A stretch of DNA of 64,000 bases from Echinometra lucunter (lineage: Eukaryota > Echinodermata > Echinoidea > Camarodonta > Echinometridae): the NCBI GenBank assembly GCA_029962745.1, contig CM057153.1:7355186-7419185 (forward strand), read 5' to 3'. The notes below the pieces were generated by a model. It did not search any database. It was not told where the DNA came from and worked only from the letters and a program-made list of their open reading frames with translations. Below, one piece after another: positions 58,991-64,000 of this stretch (the stretch's first letter is position 1; the number at the start of each line of letters is the position of its first letter). A program made the position numbers and the translations under genes.

Positions 58991-59522
58991 TGTCTCCTTC
59001 CTCCCTTCCTACGAAAACATGTTTATTCCCCTTCTCTCTATGCTCAGCGAAAAATGTAATGAATGAAGCATTCTGTGAATAAACCATGCTAAAATGTTAA
59101 TGGGCCCCTAAATGACCATTAAAACACATCTGACAGGAGAAATACATAAAATGCTGAGAAAATAATGATGAATAGCACAAAATGACTGATATGAGTTATA
59201 CTGCTTGGAAGACTTCATGGAAAAACAACACATAGTATATGTGGAAAAAAATGAGTAGAATATAACATTTGCTTGCACTTTGATCATGCATACATTCAAC
59301 ACTCACAGGTTGTTAGGATTAAGAATACACTAACCCTCCGCATGTAAAATCTTGCATGTTATGACATAATTTATTCTCCACTGATTAGCATAAATCAACC
59401 AGTTTGCACTTTTCTAATCTGTATAGAGAATGATAAAGCTTTCTATCCATCAACCATTCAAGCCACCTCAAGCCCCTTCCTTTCATTCACATTTAATGAT
59501 TGATGAAGTCGTATCAATACCC

Positions 59523-59945
59523 ATATCATGCAACAAAATATAAGCAAATGCGTATTCTGGATGGGGGGGGGGGGGGGTGCTTAAACCTACTGTGCCACAC
59601 CTCGACATTTATTTTGCTTAGCTCTTTGTAAGTTCTTACAGCTTGGAATTTGCTCTTTTCAGTCATATGTGTCATGCTTTGGAACATCCTTTCAAAACTT
59701 TTCTATAAATAAATTGTTAGATTTCAGGAATATAATCATAAAATTTCCTGAATTTGGTCAAAAACATACCCTCCTATATCATGCAACAAAATATAAGGAA
59801 ATGCGCATTTTGGACGAGGGGGGCTGCTTAAACCTACTGTGACACACCTCGACATTTATTTTGCTTAGCTTTATGCAGCATGTTCTAGCTTGAGAGTTGC
59901 TCTTTTCGCTCATATATATATATCATGCCTTGGAACATTCTTTTA
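59523..59945. repeat. 253-bp tandem duplication
   Basis: ATATCATGCAACAAAATATA begins at 59523 and again at 59776. About 170 bases are shared, through GCTTAAACCTACTGTG, CACACCTCGACATTTATTT and GGAACAT-CTTTT. The first copy carries a G15 run (59563-59577) where the second has only a few G. Confidence 0.9.
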
Positions 59946-60247
59946 TGAAATCAGTATTTCGAGAAAAACCTTGTTCAATTTCTGTGAACCAATTAAAAAA
60001 GTCACATACGCTGACCTATTGCCACTTATTTGCACATTAATATATTCGTGTGTGTTCAAAGCAAAATGATATGAAGGGTTAATCTAACAGACTCAAATGG
60101 TCCTGAAAGAAGTTGAATCATTATTTGCAGATGAAGTACCTGATAAAATGATTTAATGAATTAACTATGAAACCGGTAAAATTCTTTTTTTTTAATATGA
60201 ACACTAAAGACAATAACTACAGCAAAAACAAGAGAAAGAATAATCAT

Positions 60248-60325
60248 TAAAAAAAAACAATAACAATAATACTACTAATAACGATAATGCGAACAATAAT
60301 ACTCATAATAATGATAATAATATCA
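60248..60325. repeat. degenerate AAT/AAC trinucleotide tract
   Basis: Imperfect ACAATAATACTA-type repeats. Confidence 0.8.
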
Positions 60326-60425
60326 TTTAAACAAAGGTAAGACTATGAGTAACCCAAACTCATTGATATCAAATAAGAGGAATTATGTTAAAGAGCTACA
60401 TTCTATAGCAAACACCCACAACATC

Positions 60426-61193
60426 GGCTTGGTTCGAATAGTCATGTCTTCACGTCTTCACGTTTTGAGTACTTTTGTAGGAACATCTCCTCAAATCTGC
60501 GAAGGGTTGGGTCAACACTTTGTCGATTATAGCCTGGGCGGTAAATCACGAATGATCACGCTTTTGCAAAACGTGTCTTTACCAAACCTTTACGAGCCAG
60601 TCGATCAAGATTTTTTTTAATGCAAGTGCTTATAAGTCTAGTCTTGATGTCATCCACACAAAGTAAGAATTTAAGGAAAAGGTTCAAAAGAGAGTAGAGT
60701 TTGAATAATGCTAAATTGTAGAAAATTGGAAATGATTCATAACCAGTTCTACCATTGGAAATGTGCTTTAATTTTTTTTTTTTTTGCATTTTGAAAGAAT
60801 ACTCAGAAGTTGTATGTCATGGAATTACGTGCAATCAACTCTCAAAACTTTCAAAACATTTTTCATTATCAAGAGTTAACATTGCAGCTGAATGTTCCTA
60901 ATCACCCTGTCACTCACAAAAACATTTTGCCCAGACTTTCAGGCAGAGTTCCAATAGACGATCAGCTTGGTCCGAATAGTCACCTTGGTGGTAGTCCATT
61001 CTTAATGTCCATTTACATAAGTTTTGTTAACGCTTGCATCAGGAAAAGTGACCCTTTATGGTTTTCATATTATCATTTCAAGAAAGTGTTGAGTCACGTA
61101 CATGTAACCAATCATGTTGGAGATTCGAGGAGGAGTTTCTACAAAAGTACTCAAAATGTGAAGATATGAAGACGTGACTATTCGGACCAAGCC
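60426..61193. mobile_element. 768-bp element with about 72-bp TIRs
   Basis: The left end GGCTTGGTTCGAATAGTCA and inverted right end GGCTTGGTCCGAATAGTCA continue in register through GTCTTCA words, TTTTGAGTACTTTTGTAG and CTCCTC to about 72 bases with roughly nine mismatches. These are the longest TIRs in the window. A third copy of GCTTGGTCCGAATAGTCA lies inside at 60965-60982. The 91- and 119-codon frames overlap the TIRs. The minus strand from about 60650 to 60556 (VDDIKTRLISTCIKKNLDRL...) reads protein-like but matches nothing I know. Confidence 0.88.
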
Positions 61194-61690
61194 CACAAAA
61201 TCTTTCTAAAGTAAACATCTATGACAGCTTTTCCATATAGTGTATAAATTTATCAAAAGATGCAAAATTTTAATAAATTAAGCAATAACTGTAACTTCAC
61301 CTTAAATCAAAATGGTGAAAAGTACTCGGAATGAAAGAAAATCCATAATCTAAAAGAAAGTTAATGATGGAATACTGGTATGTGAACTTATGTTATCTTA
61401 TGTTATCTACCACATGAAGTATAAAAAAAGAATCTTTAAAAAAAATAGAAAACCATTTATGGTAACACAAACTTGAGCAAAAGCGAATAGAAGAACACAA
61501 AATTATTTCAAGGGAAATGGATAAATGGAAGATACTGCAAGTCACTGTTTATCACAGTTCCATTAATCACCTTCAATTTGAAAAAAATCTTTAAAAAAAA
61601 CTCAACTCATTGGGTCTACATAGAAAACCCACCCCTAAACCTCCCATAGCCTATCCCCCTGCTCTCCAACACCACAATATGTTAAACCGA

Positions 61691-62275
61691 GGTACCACTG
61701 TCAGCTTAACATGATTAGAACTTGGAAGCATAAATGTTTGTCCTCCTTCCCTCCCTCTCCATCTAGCCTGGAAATGTGTCAGATCAAGGTATGACTGTGT
61801 GCTTAAAATGATTTGGTGCATGAATGTTTCTGTTCTCGAACCCCTTCTCCCTTCCTCCTCCCCATTCCCCTTTTTCTAGTATGCAGGCACAGACCCTAAT
61901 TCACAATTTATTTTATTGCGTCTTGAGAGAAGCCTAGCAAGACTGCCTACTGGCTGTGTCAATGCAGGTCTGGAGCAGCTATAGTACATGATCCCCACTG
62001 ACCTTCTTTAGTCTCCCACTCAGACCTCATTAACGTGTTTCGACAGACCAGGGTTTGTGCCTAAAAACTGCTTCTCCTCCCCCTTGCCCTGATATCACTC
62101 CGGTTCAGGTATGACTGTGCGCTCAAAATGATTAGATGCATGAATGTTCCTCCTCTCAAACCCCTCCTACCTGCCTCCTCCCCACTCCCCCTTCCCCCTC
62201 CCCCTCACCCTGGAATGAGTCACGCTCAGGTATGACTGTTTGCTTAACATGATTAGTAGCATAAACGTTTTTCTC
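61691..62275. repeat. diverged repeats of a TATGACTGTGTGCTTAAMATGATT unit
   Basis: Four direct copies start near 61691, 61788, 62108 and 62229, each GGTAYSACTG-TGCTTAA-ATGATT followed by GCATRAATGTT. Pyrimidine-rich sequence (CCTTCCTCCTCCCC type) separates them, so the full unit is probably 100-120 bp. The gap between copies two and three is about 320 bp. Confidence 0.78.
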
Positions 62276-63745
62276 CACATTCTTTGAGGCTATTTTCAAT
62301 CCATCTGCCCTGTTATGCTTAGAAAGGATTAGGACATCATCTTACGTGATGTCTTTCCAAACAATGCTTGCTTATTTCTAATTTGCGAGTCTGGCAATGA
62401 CAAAACGGGTGAAATTAGGCGCGAGTAACTGGATCTAAGCTTGTTTTTATAGGAAAAAATGAAGACACATAATTTGGGCCATGATGTGTGAAAATGCAAG
62501 AACATCATAGTGGATTCTTAGGTGAAAAATTCAAAGTTCATAGGGTTACTGTAAAAGACTTAAGCAAGTCAATAAAAATAATATTCACATCTTAAGTAGA
62601 TAAGCAGAATAATGGAACTTCCAAAGTGATTAATGATTTCAATTCTTTTCATGTAGTAAGATGATATTTGTCGCTTGATTTGTATTTTTACAGCTGCAGT
62701 TGTATTCAAGATGTGCTATAGCGAGCTGAATTCTACAATCTTTACTAAATGATAGAATTGTACCTTAAAAGATCAAAATAAATACTTTCATATCACCTAT
62801 ACAGCTGAATATGACAAGCTTAAAATTAAATGAATATGTATTCAGATAAAAGCAATTACGCAATACAATATGATCATCTTTATCAAATGCTACAGCACAT
62901 GGCAAAATGTTTCCCCCCAAAATATGGACGTTGACAATGTGCTATGCCAGACTTTCACTTTCCACTCAAAGATTGCATATAGCATATGAATAGAAGGGAT
63001 AGCACAGCTCTGGCTACTATTACAACTCCCAACTTCAACCCCTTACTTCAACACTATACCAAACCATAAAAGCAAACATAAGCTATCAGAAAACCAAGTG
63101 GAATCCTTTACCACTAATCTGATCTACCTTTGACAAAATTAAGCATGCAGTAAATGGCACTGTAGCCAGTAAATGCTTAACACAGGGTTGAAAAGTTCAA
63201 CTGTTTTATAGTCTAACGGCTTAACGAGGATATCAAACTAAAATTCTCTGAAGTTACTATCAAGTATCCATCATTTTGAAATGACAACTATAGGATATCA
63301 TGTCAAAGTTTCTTGCAGTGCATTGTCATCTAGAGTAGATTAAGCAATTTTCTCCCATTATTCTTCAAAAAGTCTGCAAATACCAAAAGATGCTGCACAA
63401 CTAGAAATGTATTTGAAAGGCTACCATGAGAGAGGTTAAACTCTACAAATGACCAAATGACCACAGCTCTGCAAACTTCCCAACCAAACCGTTGCCGGTA
63501 GTGACCCACTGATGCATACCTATGCCAAGCCCCAACACTCTCTCTCTCTCACCGCTGCATTACACAGAAAGGCAGCCATCAGCAAGCATAATTACATCGC
63601 TGTCTCAACCGGGTTGGTGCTGTGCGGTTTATATAATTCTATTTAGCAGGACTCTCCTTTCCCTCCCTCCAATCCTCTATACAATTTGCCGTCGGTCAAG
63701 CGTATAACAGGCAACAGCCAGGTGACAATATCAAGGCACCACCAG
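62276..63745. other. unique AT-rich stretch, no gene seen
   Basis: No TIR pair, RNA gene or useful frame found. Confidence 0.5.
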
Positions 63746-63747
63746 AG

Positions 63748-63835
63748 TACACGACCTACAAAAAGGTGACCTTTGATACGCGACCTACAATTATATGACC
63801 TCTAGTAACCTATGGCAGTTGTGCTTATGACCTTT
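63748..63835. promoter_or_regulatory. cluster of GACCT half-sites in a 29-bp repeat
   Basis: Two 29-bp units start TACACGACCTAC (63748) and TACGCGACCTAC (63777). Within and after them are GTGACCTTTGA (about 63766), ATGACCT (about 63795) and ATGACCTTT (about 63828). AGGTGACCT is itself a compressed palindrome. TGACCT is the nuclear-receptor half-site. Tandem duplication explains part of the clustering. Confidence 0.35.
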
Positions 63836-64000
63836 CTGCACACCAAGACACCAGCATGAGAATGTTTCCTAATATAAACAGAGATATAGTCTCTTATTTC
63901 TTTTCCTTTAGACCATTTCATTTTCATAAATAGCATATATATTGCCAATTTTGTAATGGATGGAGATATTATAATGTGGTCACTTTCCCTTCCACTGTCT

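Overview
The window looks like non-coding nuclear DNA from a marine invertebrate, most likely an echinoderm such as a sea urchin. The evidence is indirect: an AT-rich background, many CT/GA microsatellites, G and C homopolymers of 12-20 bases, and a high density of short terminal-inverted-repeat (TIR) elements, some ending in motifs common in marine-invertebrate genomes (GTTTCATRAA hairpins, TACAGGGTGTC, CATACCTGCCAAC). The species cannot be fixed from the sequence alone.

I recognise no protein-coding gene, tRNA, rRNA, CRISPR array or autonomous transposon. Most long open frames are artefacts of polypurine/polypyrimidine tracts or lie inside TIR elements. Two exon-like frames are kept as weak candidates: 27144-27320 (+), behind a good splice acceptor, and 54947-55429 (-), the longest frame that is not low-complexity. 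The window is therefore best read as an intron or intergenic region.

Layout. 0-7.4 kb is repeat-rich: a 171-bp near-palindrome (3756-3926), a TTAA-ended element (5592-6089), and TIR elements at 6130-6461 and 6835-7322. 7.4-13 kb is mostly plain sequence, with a forkhead/octamer cluster near 9960. 13.2-16.8 kb holds a polypurine tract of about 440 bp, a second TTAA-ended element (14731-15109), two TIR elements and a 143-bp tandem duplication. 19-22.3 kb has a mariner-like element, a 482-bp TIR element and long microsatellites. 26-34.5 kb holds a hairpin element at 26390, exon-like and regulatory-like islands, a second copy of the 14731 family (32944-33431) and a decayed 251-bp tandem repeat. 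34.5-42.4 kb is largely unique. 42.4-49.1 kb contains six TIR or hairpin elements and a GC-rich palindromic cluster. 55.9-62.3 kb contains four more TIR elements, including the second copy of the 5592 family and one element with TIRs of about 72 bp, plus two more tandem repeats.

Together about 22 non-autonomous TIR or hairpin elements are visible in 64 kb, and no transposase is recognisable. The most interesting pattern is that several carry good transcription-factor consensus sites: CCAAT plus an RFX X-box at an identical 12-nt spacing in two divergent copies of one hairpin family; a perfect NRF1/P3A2 palindrome; and perfect TGACGTCA CRE palindromes. All functional statements about these sites are inference from consensus matching by eye.
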